Shown here in pieces: positions 12,660 to 22,271 of a DNA stretch of 64,000 bases. Positions within the stretch are counted from its first letter, which is position 1, and each line of letters begins with the position of its first letter. Source of the DNA: Anastrepha obliqua (lineage: Eukaryota; Arthropoda; Insecta; Diptera; Tephritidae); the NCBI RefSeq assembly GCF_027943255.1, contig NC_072894.1:131493601-131557600 (forward strand), written 5' to 3'. A model generated the notes under the pieces. It saw only the letters and a program-made list of their open reading frames with translations, ran no database searches and had not been told where the DNA came from. The position numbers were made by a program, and so were the translations under genes.

Positions 12660-12841
12660 CCAGCGTAGCCGAATGGTTGCTGCGTGAGTTCATAGGTTCG
12701 AATCTCCGTGTATGAAACAGCAAAATGAAAAAGTTGTTTCTAATAGCGGGCGCCCATCAGCAGGCAAACGCGAACCTCCTCTGCCATGAAAAAGCTCCTT
12801 ATAAAAAAAGCATTTGCCGTTAAGAGCCGCCTTAAAACAGT
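12660..12841 (+). mobile_element. tRNA-derived SINE, head half
   Basis: SINEs are short non-coding retroposons transcribed by RNA polymerase III from an internal tRNA-type promoter. A box A-like string (TAGCCGAATGGTTG) lies at 12666-12679 and a box B match (GGTTCGAATCT) at 12695-12705. The body continues with the CTAATAGCGG and GCCATGAAAAAGCTCCTTAT blocks seen in the full copy at 59949-60264. It stops near the CTTAAAACAGT block and lacks the 3' third of that copy. An RT fragment on the opposite strand begins about 80 bp further on. Confidence 0.8.
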
Positions 12842-12924
12842 TCGCAAATGAAGAAAGCTGTGCGAAATACAGAGAAACAAGAAATCTGACTCAAAATGCT
12901 GCGATGTACTACAGGAGATTACGT

Positions 12925-13173
12925 TCAGAGACTAACCTCATAAAACCTAATAGCGCTCTGAGCGACAATGGATTGAACTTGAAGATCAACGGGAAGTAAG
13001 TGCAGAATGACGTTAAGGGCGACAGTAGGGCATGTTCTACATGCACCAGTGATGCCAATACATGCAGTCCTCTGTAATCTCTCTATTTTAGTGGTGTTAT
13101 GTCCCTTTTGAAGAACTACCCACCAAGCTAGGCAGCCATATGCCAAACTTGGCTGAACCACTAAGTTGCGCAT
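12925..13173 (-). pseudogene. Non-LTR reverse transcriptase fragment, thumb region
   Basis: The minus-strand frame reads QPSLAYGCLAWWVVLQ, then ERLQRTACIGITGACRTCPT and LLPVDLQVQ. This is the post-catalytic (thumb) stretch of RNase H-type non-LTR retrotransposons. It parallels RPILSYGSVVWW to IPIDLHI in the larger copy at 15360-17003. The catalytic YADD, the endonuclease and the RNase H are all missing, and it is truncated on both sides. The frame is open across the whole fragment, but without neighbouring domains it cannot function. Confidence 0.8.
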
Positions 13174-15047
13174 TCAGAGTATGACACGTGGCTTGAAAAG
13201 CGGCTTTTAATTGTAGTTTAACTATTTGCTCTAATAAATAAATACATCAAAACAAAAAATATACAATTAGGGTGCTTAAGTTTTGCCCACTACTGTACCT
13301 TATTGAGCGGCCTGTGTTGCAAATGCTGATAAAAAATTGTTTATGAGCATTTGAAGGTATATTTAAATATTTATATATTTGTATTAATTGTTGTTGTTGC
13401 ATAGTTTTTTACACATTTTCTGTTTTCTTTCTGCTACTCAACTGCGAAGAATAATATTATTGTTTTTATTCAAATTGCCATTTGTGGCAGCTTGCACACG
13501 TTCACACATACACCTATGCATGTATGTGAATACCTACATTAAATCTCACAAGTGAAGCGCAACCAAATCAAATCAAGCAGCTTAAATCAAACACATGTGC
13601 ATACATACATACATACTTACAAATGCACACACAAATTTACTAACAAATGTGTCGCTTTGGTCTCACATAGAAATTTCAGCGGGGTTTCAGCGCAACAGCA
13701 ACAAAAAAGTTTCGATTCGACTTGGGTTGAGTTGATTTGCGCTGAGTGCACACTTGAAATACAAATTAACAAATTGCGTTCACGGTATCAAAATAAAAAA
13801 AAAAAAAAAAAAAAAAAAAATTAAATACGAAACTAAAAAAGAGACGAAGAAGCAGAAGATAAGCTACAAAAAAAAAATGTTAAAAATTCAAAAGATATGA
13901 ATATAATGAAATTTATTGTCTGTTAGTTGATTGCTCGCTTGGCCGCTTGGCTGGTTGACTGTTCGGCTGATTGTTTGGTTGATGTTTGTGACATCATTTT
14001 TAGTATGCGGCCCACGTGTGCCACTGGACGGACATGTTGAGCATCTGTAATGGGCACCCAAGGGACGGACTTACAAAAAACTTAGTTACACATTCATACA
14101 AGCACACGCAAACATAGACACTTAGAGACTTTGGAAAGTGCTAATAAAAATTTGTAAATATAGCAATTGCGCTTGTAAACTAACTCAAATGTTGGCTGAC
14201 TGTGGGCTCAACTGAATATTCAGTGGTTAGCTAATGTTTGCTGTTAGGGTTTCACTCGTGGCTGTGGTTGTATGAATTTGTGAGCAGGTATATTTATTTC
14301 TATCCCTTTGATGATGTAGTGAAGGCCAAGAATAACGCAAGCAAATCGACGAAACTACTGAATAAAATAGCCACTGAAATTGTGAAAAAAAAGTAATTTG
14401 CGGTAGTGTAGTGGGCGGCAAATTGCCGGTCAAAAGACCTCAGCTGTCAAATGTACAACATGCGTAAATTTATATTATAGAAGAACTAACGAATAATAAA
14501 TTATTTAAATTAATAAAACATCACGTGCCACTGTTTTGCAGCTAATCATATGTATATTTTTTGTTTTTTTTGCTTTTTTCTTATACATAAATATATTAAG
14601 GTTCATACCGAAACATATACCTATGAAACCGGAATTCTTTTAATAAAACAGGCACGTTTTTACTCGAAAATTTCATATACTACTTCATTCAAAATATTTC
14701 ACATTGCTAGATTTGCCCACCTCTTGGGCAGTTTGAGAAAACTTTGCTAAAAGATTGCTCGCTTTTCGACCAAATTACTGAATGAGTAATTTTTTTCACG
14801 AAGAAACGAAGTGCCGTTCTGTAAGTGAAATGAGCCTGACTTTATCTAGATAAAGTGTGGGCGCGTACTTAGAAGATATTATCAGAAAGCTTTTGTAAAT
14901 AAAAATTAAAAGTGAGGTTAGGTTAATCTAATGTAAAAAGGAAGAGAATAGAGAAGATAGTAGAGAGTAAAAAGTTGTTTGCAAATGCAGAATGTAAACC
15001 GAACTCTAAATTTTATCAGCTAAGTTGCTGATTCAGTCAAATTCACT
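13174..15047. other. Non-coding stretch with microsatellites and a 25-bp poly(A) run
   Basis: Includes ACATACATAC-type repeats near 13594-13612 and an uninterrupted A run at 13796-13820. A GGTTAGGTTAA string lies near 14919. TATACCTATGAAACCGGAATT at 14616-14636 has an exact inverted copy at 18617-18637 (see findings). No domain-bearing frame. Confidence 0.55.
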
Positions 15048-15061
15048 GCAAACCGAGTAGC

Positions 15062-15302
15062 TTCTTCTTCTTAGCTTCACAGTTTGTGCCTGACCATAAC
15101 TTCATCAACACTCTTCCTCCAGTTCACTCTCTCAATCTGTCTCTTGCTACAATTTTCCAATTACGAACGTTCATCAGTTTCAATTCTGTTTCAACGTTAT
15201 GAAGCCAGAAGATAAACTACAAAAAAAAACCATCAACCAAAAAAGACCATCTCTTTCTTGGTCGACCTCTTTTTCTTCCTCTTGTTGGATTGAAAGTGAA
15301 CC
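15062..15302 (-). mobile_element. 5'-truncated RTE-like retroelement tail with 14-bp target duplication
   Basis: The 14-bp string GCAAACCGAGTAGC occurs at 15048-15061 and again at 15303-15316, exactly flanking this stretch. This is direct evidence of an insertion. On the minus strand the insert starts with RGRKRGRPRKRW. After an AT-rich interruption it continues with VETELKLMNVRNWK and ARDRLRE, the conserved C-terminus of RTE/CR1-type endonuclease-reverse transcriptases (GRPxxRWxDDVExDL, then NWxxxAxDR). It ends in GAAGCTAAGAAGAAGAAG. The same family appears on the plus strand at 58970-59330. Only the last part of the element is present. Confidence 0.8.
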
Positions 15303-15359
15303 GCAAACCGAGTAGCGCTACAGACTAGAATCATTTGAGCGATGCCGTTGGTTGGCTGG

Positions 15360-17003
15360 TTAGAGTGGTGATTCACCCAGAATCCAACTAGCGCTTCCGC
15401 ACCATTTTGTTGCCACATCTTCGTTACCAAATTGTTTAACAGTTATTTGCAGCAGGACTATATCCAGTCTGTGCGGTTTAGGAACCTTATTAGGTTGTTG
15501 TTTACAACTATGACAGTATATGTTGTGAGGGATGCCCATTTTGGCGGCTTGTTCTCCGATAGACCAGAAGCCAGTTATGACTGCCGTAAGTCTGCAGGTG
15601 TCCCGTCGTTTCATGTTTATTAATGTCAACGATTGCTTGAGGTTGTAGGTGGGCCATAACGTTCTGCTGATTTTGCATTTCGTCTGGTCTCTCCATCTAC
15701 ACTCTGCAATTCGAAGGTATTTTAGGGAAATTGCATTCTTGACCGCACCTATTGGAGTGAGTACTGGTACTGCAAGAGCGCTATTCATGGCAGATCCCCC
15801 TCTTGCCAGTTCATCAGCTTTTTCGTTACCCTCTATGTTCCGGTGTCCCGGGATCCAAATTAAGGTTACTCTATGGTTTTCACTCAAGTTGGTGAGGCTA
15901 TTCCTACTTTGCTCCACCACTTTAGTGGTTGTTATAGTCGCATCCAGCGCCTGGATTGCAGCTTGGCTATCCGAAAGAATAGCGATATTGCCCTTAAAAG
16001 AGAAATCTGCGATTAGTAACCTACAGGCTTCCCCAATTGCTAGTACTTCCGCTTGGAAGACGCTACTGGTATTAGGGAGACGCACAGATTTTTCAATTCC
16101 AAGTCTATGAGAATATATACCAGCTCCAACACCACAATCCATTTTACTGCCATCTGTATAGACTGTGGTATCGAAGTTGTTTAGAGAGAATCCCTTATTC
16201 CATTCTTTTTTAGATGGAAAGAGTGTGGCAAAATTCCTATTGAACGTTACCATCGGGACGATGTAGTCAGTCCTCACCGAGGTTAACTGAGTTTGTCGCG
16301 ATAACAGACTAGCGTGACCATAAGTTTTTCTTTTCCAGCGACCCGCTTCATTTAACCTAAATGCACTCATGGTTGCCGTCTTCTTTATATGTAGGTCTAT
16401 TGGAATAACGTGTGTTAGTGCATTGAGAGCCTCTCTAGGACATGATCTAATTGCACCGACCATTATTTCACAGGCTGATCTTTGTATTCTGCCGAGTAAT
16501 TTGGTATTGTACTCTCTCCCTAGAGCTTTCCACCAAACTACCGAACCATACGATAAAATGGGTCGTATAACCGCCTTATACAGCCATAATGTATGCTTAG
16601 GTTGAAGACCCCAACTTCTTCCAAGCATACGTTTGCAGGCATATAAAGCAATTTCTACTTTCCTTACCCGTTCTTCGACGTTTAACTTCCAGCTAAGTTT
16701 GGAGTCCAAAATTACCCCTAAGTACTTTGCACTGGTTGATAAAGCCAGAGTTTGTCCGTTGATATTTGGTAGGGTAAAAGTTGGTACCTTGTATCTGGTG
16801 GTAAAAAGCATAAGTTCTGTTTTACGCGGGTTTAAACTTAGCCCACATCCTGTGGCCCAAGAGTTAAGCTCACCTAACGCCCTTTGGATGATCCCACTGA
16901 TCGTATTTGGACACAGTCCTGCCACCATTACCACCACATCATCAGCGTACGCCACCACTTTTACCCCACCTCCGTCAAGTTTTATTAAGATTTTGCTAAT
17001 CAC
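15360..17003 (-). pseudogene. RT catalytic core to RNase H region of the LOA-like element
   Basis: A 547-codon open frame. Reverse transcriptase motif C is YADD at residues 19-22. The thumb region follows (RPILSYGSVVWW near 147-158). The RNase H domain has D284 in YTDGSK, E319 in FQAE, D345 in SDSQAA, H387 in WIPGHR and D397 in KADELA, the full catalytic set. The last intact block is CHSC. After it about 100 bp appear to be lost, because the expected ending (LIRFLNRTDWI) is found in a neighbouring frame just downstream. The start methionine is not a real start: the RT continues upstream across frameshifts near 17060-17095. The enzyme would copy element RNA at a nicked target, but this copy cannot make it. 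Confidence 0.9.
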
Positions 17004-17084
17004 ACATAGCCAAAGAAGTGGAGATAATACTCCCCCTTGTGGAGTGCCCCGTGGACCTTTTTGGTTATGTTGATATTACCCATA

Positions 17085-17485
17085 TTAGCTTTGATGATCC
17101 TGGTTTCTAGCCCAGTTACTGATGCAACTGTCCACCTCCAGGTCTATCAACGCCCGTTGGATGGCATCTGTGCTAACATTCTTGAAGGCGCCTTCGATAT
17201 CCAAGAATGCCGCCATGGTATAATGTTTGCTATCTAGAGAGCCCTCTATTGTTCCGATTACCTCGTGAAGCGCTGTATCCGTAGATTTGCCTTTAAGGTA
17301 TGCGTGTTGTGCAGTTGATATACCAGAGCTCTCCAAAGAGCTTCTGAGGTGCGTATCCAAAAGTCTTTCAAAAGTTTTTAACAGGAAAGACGAAAGACTG
17401 ATTGGCCTGAAGTCCTTCGCTGATTCATGTCCTCTTCTACCTACTTTTGGTATGAAGACGTCCTTGACTAGTTTCCAGCTATCTG
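17085..17485 (-). pseudogene. Fingers/palm part of the same reverse transcriptase
   Basis: On the minus strand this reads PDSWKLVKDVFIPKVGR, then FRPISLSSFLLKTFERLLD, AHAYLKGKSTDTALHE and FLDIEGAFKNVS. These are RT motifs 1 to A; the catalytic aspartate of motif A is in FLDIE. The frame slips at both ends. Near 17490 a TATATA-rich stretch separates it from SPGPDGIIPKMLQ. Near 17060-17095 two shifts separate it from GTPQGGVLSPLLW and the YADD frame. Confidence 0.85.
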
Positions 17486-17494
17486 GAATATAAA

Positions 17495-18240
17495 ATATAT
17501 ATAAAAATTTCCTCTAGCCATGGTAGGATACAGTCCAAGGTTTCCTGTAACATCTTTGGAATGATCCCATCTGGCCCCGGAGATTTAAAGGGTGAGAAAG
17601 ATTTGATTGCCCATGCAACTTTTTCTTTGGTAATAATTTCATTTGCAAGATGCTGTGGATTATATTGGCTCCGCCTAATGTTTCCCCTCTCACTTTCGTA
17701 AGCGCTGCATCCCGGAAAATGCGTGTTTAGCAGAAGCTCTAGCGATTCTTCTGCTGTAGCAGTCCAAGTTCCATCAGGTTTCTTGACCTAAGAAGCCATT
17801 GAGTGGTCTTTGGAAAGAACACGGCTGAGCCTAGCAGAATCCCTGGTGGATTCGATTGACGAACAAAATTCCCTCCAGCTCTCTTTTTTTGCGGCCCTGA
17901 TTGCCTTCTTGTACTGTCTCCGACTTTCTCTGTACAATTCCCAATTTCCCCTCGAGTAGCTGAGGCTAAACGTTGATCTAGATTTTTCCCTTAGTTTTAA
18001 GAGCTCACTACTCCACCAAGGAGGGTGAGTTTTTTTGCTAAATTTTATGGGGCAGGACGTTTTGTAGGCTCTACTAAATGCCTTTTCCAGTGTTATGACC
18101 CTACTCTCAAGGTTTTCCGTGAGAGTGATTTGAGGGATAGGAGTCTGTCCTATCCTCTTGTTTACTACATTTTTGAACCTCTTCCAGTTGGTTCGTAAAG
18201 GATTTCGATACGGTAGGGGTGGATCTACCTTAAGATCCAA
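17495..18240 (-). pseudogene. Linker upstream of the reverse transcriptase in the LOA-like element
   Basis: The minus-strand frame from 18240 contains NPLRTNWKRFKNVV, PPWWSSELLKLREKSR and YKKAIRAAKKESWREFC. This is the typical linker between the endonuclease and RT of I/R1/Jockey-type elements. A TAG at about 17788 interrupts it. Reading on in the same frame gives VKKPDGTWTATAEESLELLL, and later the RT-proximal SPGPDG block near 17560. The endonuclease itself is absent: the insertion starts 17 bp before this frame. Confidence 0.85.
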
Positions 18241-18270
18241 ATCGTACAGGATCCAACTGAGCGATGCCGT

Positions 18271-20132
18271 ATTCTATATATAAACATTTGCATTACTACT
18301 CTATCCATAGATTTTTTTGATTTGACCTTTTGGAACACCTTTTATAACTGTTTCAATTTGGTTTCTCGATATACTTACATGTAACTTTTCATTAACGGAA
18401 TCTAATTGATAGAGAAATAAATCCCGTAATTCGACTGGATTGACGCATTAAAAATGCATTACTGTGAAAAACTTGTAATTTGTGAGAACTGAGTGTGATT
18501 AACAGAGGTAACAATTATTGTATAAAAACGTAAAACTGAAGCACTTCGAATATTTCTACATACATACACATTTCTGTATGTGTATTCATATCCAGCGTTA
18601 AATCTGTTTAGGTTTAAATTCCGGTTTCATAGGTATACACATATTATTAATTTATTGTTACAACTACTCTCTACTGGTAGTACTACTACTGGAGGTACTG
18701 AGCTGTGTTGTTTAAAACTTTATTCGACCTTATAAGAATTTTTGTGTACATAAATAAATCAAATTATACTCACCCTTTTCGAGTTTTTATGAAAAATTAC
18801 CGATGGCGATTCGTCCTCCAGTGCAAACAGGCAGCAATCTCTCGCTACCTCAATGGTTTGGACTGATGCAGATAAGTCTGCGTAGTTTTTCAACACCGTC
18901 CCTTTAGATAATGATCGTTGCCTCAGCCGAAGGTATTCTATACACCTGCTGCTCCTTAGTAAAGCAATTTAAAAAAATAAAAATGCCTGAGCCTCTTCAT
19001 TCTGAATAAATATACACACATACATACGAATGGATTTATTGCAATACCACACGAACTACAACTACGCTTTCTGCATGTTCACATTTTACTGCTAATTAAT
19101 GGTGACAATCAATTTTTTTTTAATGTATGAATTTTTTGAATTTTTGTACGAAAACCTAAAAATTATCACTTCATAGAATTTTGTACATGTCTGCATAATT
19201 AATGATACGTATGATGACTATGGCAACCACAAAAGAAGCCAGCAACAATGCGCTGCAGAAAAATTAAGTAGTGAATTAATAAAAATGACCACTTCGCATT
19301 TCTTGCCTTTTCCAGTAGCTATGAATTTTACACGGAGATGTCTTAGGAAAAGTCCGCCGCTGCATTTCTTTTTTGGAATTTGGGAAATGGTACTTAGAGC
19401 GATGGATGAGATCTAGTACATCCTGTATCTATTTTTCGATATAATAAGTTTTGAACTCAAAAAATAATCTCTATAAGAATTATATTCTCTAATTCGCTCT
19501 GGTGTCGACAGATGTCGCAATAGTGGATCTCAGATTCGATTCTTGAGGCCAACAAAAGTGCTGTTCCCCAATATCGTTTGTATTTTGTATTCAAGTACTT
19601 CAACCTTTATTATCTCAGTAATCCACAGACGAAAGTACATCCAGATTTTGGAATGTATTTCACAAATGTTTTTACTTCGACAGCTAAAATAACATCTGTG
19701 GTGCGCAAATTTCGCTAGAACAAAGCTAGAAAATATGCGAAAATTTTCTAAAATCAAATAATTAGTCGAAATGGTGATATCAATCGACTGCCTAGAAGCC
19801 GCGATTTAACTTCAGTAAATCTTTTCTATGAGGCACCGTTAAGCATTGATTTTACGCCAATCATCCAGAGACGGTTCAAGAATTCAACTATTGAATGGAA
19901 GTTGCCTTTTTTGAGATATTTACCGGAAATCGGAATAATTTATGTAAACATTGCGTGGATAGAATGGATTAGATTAGACTAAAACCAGATTACTGTAATG
20001 CAAGTTTTGCTATTTTCAATAAAAAATTTTTCAAACTATTCAGGCACCTTTTATTTATAGCTGAATTAGATAAAAAAAACAAATTTGTTACGAAAACAAA
20101 TTTTTAGTAAGAAATAAATCTTAAAAATAAAG
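18271..20132. other. Non-coding stretch, nothing recognised
   Basis: AT-rich, with ACATACATACAC text near 18558. The right partner of a 21-bp inverted repeat lies at 18617-18637. The minus-strand frame at 19530-19757 has no domain I recognise. Confidence 0.5.
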
Positions 20133-20522
20133 ACCAACACGTCATCTGCAAGCTCGACTGAAATTATTATATTTTGATGTAGCAAAAAAAAAAAATTAGA
20201 AACAAAAAAAAAAAATAAAATAAAACTAACTCCTCATCTTTCAGCTTGGCTCAAATTATTATATTTTGAATAAAAAAAAATTAAAAAAATACTAAAACCA
20301 TCATCTTTCACCTTGACTCAAATTATTATTTTTTTAATAAAACGAAATTGCAAAAAAAATAAACCAATTCATCACCTTCCAGCTTGGCTCAAATTATTAT
20401 TTTTTATTTTTTTTTTTTAACTAAAAACAAAACATATCATCTTCCCCCTCGACTCAAATTATTATTTTTTTACCAAAAAATTTAAAATAAATAAAACCAA
20501 AACGTCATTCTCGACTCGAAGT
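20133..20522. repeat. Minisatellite, about six units of 65-92 bp
   Basis: A unit recurs with the core TCATCTTNCAGCTTGNCTCA followed by AATTATTATTTTTT and a variable A-rich spacer. Successive AAATTATTA cores start at 20161, 20253, 20320, 20391 and 20456, giving spacings of 92, 67, 71 and 65 bp. A partial last unit (CGTCATTCTCGACTCGAAG) lies near 20502. Length differences come from the A and T runs, which fits slippage. No coding potential. Confidence 0.85.
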
Positions 20523-21470
20523 TTTCAAAATCTTTTCAGTTCTAAATTAAAAAAATTGCGTTACTACAGGTTTTTCCTACAGAGCTTAAGGCCAACGCAG
20601 ATGACAATAAACAATGCAGATAAACATACATTCATACGAACTAAAAAATAGTGTAAACAAAGCTAATGTGACTAAAAAAGTAGCCAACGCAACGCACGAG
20701 CGACAAAAGTGGAAGGTTTTGAGCAAAGATATTACGTATAAAAATGCGAGTGGATTGAGTGGTCTGTTGATTAGGTATATCGCCAGCCAGCGCGACGGGA
20801 TGTCAAGCTTTCATGGCTTTTATTGTTTTGCTCTCAAAATGCGAGCACTCTGCTATACATACATACATACTTGCAGATATATATATACGTACATACATGT
20901 GTATGCAGTTGTACCAATTCAAGGGCCATCTGTTTACAATAATACGCAATTTTTTCAGCTCGTGCTGCTTATTTTTTTCTTCCTAAAATAATTTTTTGTC
21001 AATTTTGCGTCACTCCACTAAGACTTTTTCCAAGAAATGTTATGTTTTTCAAAAATTAAATAGGTTGTGTACGAAAACGTGAATTGATTTATAACATTTT
21101 CACTATTTTTTTCGCTTGAATTAGCGGTCAGCGTTAATTATATAGTTATAAAAATTTAGTAAACAGCTCCAACATGTAAACGTGCAGCCTTGAGAGGCGT
21201 GTTCTTCTAATCACAAGGCCGATTATTTTTCCGAATTGTGTTATGTGTCAAATAACGCAAGCATTTTGATATAATAAATTAAACGGCTAAATATATTTTT
21301 GATACAGACGCAAATGAAGATAATTTTGAACTGGACGTATTTGATGCGACATTTTTGCGTGCTGAAGAGCGAAACTAAAAAGAAGAGGAGGCCGGACCCA
21401 TTAGTAAAGAACTTAAAAGACCTGTGAGCGCTGTTTTTTTTTTTTTGAAGACTGCAAGCTTTATGCAAAG
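20523..21470. other. Non-coding stretch, nothing recognised
   Basis: AT-rich with CATACATACATAC and ATATATATAC microsatellite text near 20855-20890. The plus-strand frame at 20614-20991 has no known domain. Confidence 0.5.
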
Positions 21471-21680
21471 TTATGTTAGGTTGGGTTAAGTGCCAGTCAT
21501 CCGCCATACTTAGACTTGAATAGCCCCATTGTGGTACCACTGGAGCTCGTTCTTGACACTGCTGAGTCTTCTCTAAGCCAACCTGTCGTTTTAATGAATT
21601 TGGTTAATTTCGGCAATCCTATTTGTGAGACCTCTTCAAAGCTGTCAAGAACGGCGAATCCAAGCGTGGAAAGCCTTTTT
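21471..21680 (-). mobile_element. Non-LTR retroelement 3' end fragment
   Basis: Read on the minus strand, LGFAVLDSFEEVSQIGLPKL and KFIKTTGWL match the extreme C-terminus of RNase H-type retroelements (compare INSTGWL at 33325). A GGTACCACAATGGGGC block and a tail of CTTAACCCAACCTAACATAAC type follow. Only the last 60 or so codons and the 3' untranslated part remain. The 5'-truncated copy is recognisable by its AACCTAAC ending. Confidence 0.65.
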
Positions 21681-21895
21681 CTGTATAGAGTAATGAATGT
21701 TCAAAAACCAGATAAAGCAACAAACTAACTAATTAAAAATTCATTAATTAATTCTTTTATGATTTTGCTGTTTTTTCGTATTTTTATTACTTTATTTTTA
21801 TATATACATATAATATAATCCAAGCATTTTATTATATAACCCGATGTCTCTGAATAAATTTAATTAAACAATTCATTTTTAATTTATTTTATCTA

Positions 21896-22271
21896 AATAA
21901 AAGGTTTTTCAATTGGCGCGGGTCGATTTTGGCGCCCTGTGGCAGCCATTTTGTTTTGGTGACATGTGTCAAAACTTTTGTTTATTATTCAGTTGTTTAT
22001 GCCAAATCATCATGGCAAGTTACCCGATTGAACAGCACGTTCAAATGATAAAACTTTATTATCAAAATGAGTGTTCATTAATGCAAACCTTGCGCGCATT
22101 GCGCCCATTTTTCGGTGGACGTGGTGGCCCTTTCAATTTCTTATGGCCCATATTGAACCATATGGACCTAGACGACATGTGGTTCCAGCAGGATGGCGCT
22201 ACGTGCCATACAGCAAACGCCATTTTATTCCATTTCAACATCTACCCGCCCTTATTGAAAAACCTTTTACT
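21896..22271 (+). mobile_element. 376-bp TIR element with remnant mariner-like (DD41D-type) transposase
   Basis: The ends are inverted copies: the left reads AATAAAAGGTTTTTCAAT and the right, on the other strand, AGTAAAAGGTTTTTCAAT. Similarity continues for about 27 bp, and TA lies on both sides (21894-21895 and 22272-22273). Inside, an ATG at 22013 opens MASYPIEQHVQMIKLYYQNE, a helix-turn-helix N-terminus. After a deletion it joins DDMWFQQDGATCHTA, the block with the second catalytic aspartate. The frame then runs straight into the right TIR. It keeps both ends but no catalytic domain, so it is a non-autonomous deletion derivative. Confidence 0.75.

Larger units (their letters stand above)
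15349..18257 (-). mobile_element. 5'-truncated RNase H-type (LOA/I-like) non-LTR retrotransposon
   Basis: TGAGCGATGCCGT occurs at 15336-15348 and 18258-18270, a perfect 13-bp target-site duplication that fixes both ends. Read on the minus strand, the element starts inside the endonuclease-to-reverse-transcriptase linker. It runs through the RT (SPGPDG, FLDIEGAF, GTPQGG, YADD), the thumb and a complete RNase H. It ends in CTCTAACCAGCCAACCA, a diverged AACC-type tail. The first ORF and the apurinic-type endonuclease are missing. Damage includes a stop in the linker, frameshifts in the RT and a deletion near the C-terminus. LOA or a related I-superfamily clade is inferred from the RNase H; the clade is not proven. 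Confidence 0.9.
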
